Source of the DNA: Oxalobacter sp.
GTDB taxonomy: Bacteria > Pseudomonadota > Gammaproteobacteria > Burkholderiales > Burkholderiaceae_D
Reading direction: 5' to 3'
DNA: 39,660 nucleotides
Assembly (NCBI GenBank): GCA_017524145.1
Contig: JAFWUI010000010.1
Location: 1-39,660 of the forward strand
The notes below the pieces were generated by a model that saw only the letters and a list, made by a program, of their open reading frames with translations, was not told the DNA's origin and searched no databases. How positions within the stretch are numbered: the first letter of the stretch is position 1; each line of letters opens with the position of its first letter. This document shows, one piece after another, positions 38,508 through 39,660 of the stretch. Made by a program: the position numbers and the translations under genes.

Positions 38508-39343
38508 GAGACTTTCCCGCTGTTTTTCATCAAAAATGCCCTCGGCGCCAGATTGCCCAGCGATTCATGCGGGCGTATCTCATTGTATTCGGTCATCCAT
38601 TCCCCAGTTATTGCCCTGACTTCATCCAGTGTCCGGAACAGGTACATGTCCAAGACTTCTGTCCGATAGGACTTGTTGAAACGCTCGATGTAGCCGTTCT
38701 GCATCGGTCTGCCTGGCTGGATGTATTCCAGCATGATCCTGTTCTTCTCTGCCCATCCCGCCAGCTCGACCGATATGAATTCCGGTCCGTTGTCCATCCT
38801 GATTTTCATCGGTGTCCCCCTGTATTCAACCAGCCTGTCCAATACCCTGATGACACGCCTTGATGGCAGGCTCAGGTCTATCTCTATGGCAAGCACTTCT
38901 CGGCTGTAGTCATCGATGACATTGAATGTCCTGAAGCGCCTGCCGTTGCTCAATGCATCGCTCATGAAGTCCAGTGACCAGCAGCTGTTTTCTTCCTGCG
39001 GGACTTCCAATGGCTCTGGATGCCTGCTTGGCAACCGTTTCTTGCCCTTGCGCCTGAAGTTGAGCTTCAGCGCACAGTAAATCCGGTGTATCCGCTTATG
39101 GTTCCATCTGTGCCCCATGTTCCTGACCAAGTGGTACAGCTTGGCGAAGCCGTATGCCGGATACTGCTGTGCCAGTTCCATCAGTACCTTGCTGACCTCT
39201 TCATCCTTATGCTGTACAGGCTGATAACGGTAGACCGAGACACTGATGCCGCAGAGGCGGCATGTCCTTCTTACACTGGCACCTAGCGCCTGCCTGACAT
39301 GCTCGACCGCTTCCCGCTTCTGGGAGGGGATCAGAACTTTTTT
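38489..39343 (-). CDS. IS3-family transposase OrfB (DDE domain)
   Basis: The catalytic half of the transposase, read in the -1 frame relative to orfA. It has no start codon of its own near the beginning: the frame is open from the A6G slip site at 39337-39343, so it is made as an OrfAB fusion; the first ATG in frame is at 39181. The retroviral-integrase-like core shows the catalytic residues in CWSLDFMSDAL (Asp), RMDNGPEF (Asp) and GYIERFNKSYR (Glu), and an upstream HTH_21-like YGFAKLYHLVRNMGHRWNHKRIHRIY. It appears intact. Confidence 0.9.
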   Translation of the reverse strand, partial: KKVLIPSQKREAVEHVRQALGASVRRTCRLCGISVSVYRYQPVQHKDEEVSKVLMELAQQYPAYGFAKLYHLVRNMGHRWNHKRIHRIYCALKLNFRRKGKKRLPSRHPEPLEVPQEENSCWSLDFMSDALSNGRRFRTFNVIDDYSREVLAIEIDLSLPSRRVIRVLDRLVEYRGTPMKIRMDNGPEFISVELAGWAEKNRIMLEYIQPGRPMQNGYIERFNKSYRTEVLDMYLFRTLDEVRAITGEWMTEYNEIRPHESLGNLAPRAFLMKNSGKVSNLPCA

Positions 39344-39597
39344 CCGACTATCTCCTTCAGTATCTGGTTGTCGAGGCAGGCATCCGCATACATCCGTTTC
39401 AGGCGGGCGTTCTCCTGCTCAAGCTCACGCAGCCTTTTCAGGTCGGACGGCTGCATGCCACCATATTTTGCCCGCCAGTTGTAGAAGGTCGCATCCGATA
39501 TGCCGTTCTCACGGCAGACATCACGGACTGTCCTGCCTGACTCAACCGCCTTGAGTATGTTCAGTATCTGTGTCTCGCTGAATCTTGATTTCTTCAT
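39331..39597 (-). CDS. IS3-family transposase OrfA (helix-turn-helix)
   Basis: An 88-residue protein starting at the ATG after AGGAG (the frame continues upstream into the terminal repeat). It has the helix-turn-helix FSETQILNILKAVESGRTVRDVCRENGISDATFYNWRAKYGG and a leucine-zipper-like C-terminus (LRELEQENARLKRMYADACL). It binds the element's ends. Its last codons read GGA AAA AAG TTC TGA, where A AAA AAG is a typical IS3 -1 frameshift site. Confidence 0.92.
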   Translation of the reverse strand: MKKSRFSETQILNILKAVESGRTVRDVCRENGISDATFYNWRAKYGGMQPSDLKRLRELEQENARLKRMYADACLDNQILKEIVGKKF

Positions 39598-39660
39598 TCC
39601 GTTCTCCTGATTCCGGGAGAACTCCAATTTTACATGCACCTATTTTAGGGGATGGCTACA

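Larger units (their letters stand above)
38473..39660 (-). mobile_element. IS3-family insertion sequence (IS407-like), complete or nearly so
   Basis: About 1188 bases, with orfA and orfB on the minus strand. The left end starts TGTAAACCTCCCC at 38473; the right end, read inward from base 39660, starts TGTAGCCATCCCC. The two ends form an imperfect inverted repeat of roughly 30 bases that includes TCCCC and TAAA-ATT blocks. The right end coincides with the window's last base, so target duplication cannot be checked. It inserted 30 bases past the malic enzyme terminator and breaks no gene. Confidence 0.85.

Overview
The window looks like the origin-proximal part of a betaproteobacterial chromosome, most likely Burkholderiales and plausibly Oxalobacter or a close relative. 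That rests on the character of the proteins, the layout trpG-trpD-trpC, HAD nucleotidase-slmA-coaE-yacG, dnaA-dnaN-gyrB without recF, and parB-parA-rsmG-mnmG. Base composition is moderate: visibly GC-richer at the left end, distinctly AT-richer from about 30 to 37 kb. The genus is an inference, not a database match.

Region 1 (1-10.2 kb) is accessory. It holds a cut-off zinc-ribbon membrane protein, a DUF4186 protein, a lipoprotein alpha/beta hydrolase, a small nitroreductase whose C-terminus looks frame-shifted, and a one-gene MmeI-like (Type IIL) restriction-modification enzyme. Next come six small exported proteins with a TIGR04076 protein between them. Three of the six share one cysteine/tryptophan motif family, and two form a second, divergent pair. 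None of these families has a function I can name.

Region 2 (10.2-24.6 kb) is housekeeping: tRNA-Thr(CGT) with its own terminator, a DsbC-type disulfide isomerase, cobalamin-dependent methionine synthase (metH) behind a terminator-like hairpin, and an M61 peptidase. On the minus strand follow trpGDC with a possible Trp-codon leader peptide, yacG, coaE, slmA and a HAD nucleotidase, then the yidC-yidD-rnpA-rpmH block.

Region 3 (24.6-38.4 kb) is the replication and segregation region: dnaA-dnaN-gyrB on the plus strand, then on the minus strand an aminopeptidase P, parB, parA, rsmG and mnmG. Two consensus parS sites bracket the mnmG-rsmG-parA-parB operon. A 611-bp AT-rich gap between mnmG and a short malic enzyme gene carries several DnaA-box-like sites and is an oriC candidate. 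The rpmH-dnaA gap, with one perfect DnaA box, is the rival candidate.

Region 4 (38.47-39.66 kb) is an IS3-family (IS407-like) element with a -1 frameshift signal. Its outer inverted repeat ends at the last base of the window, which suggests an assembly break at a repeated element.
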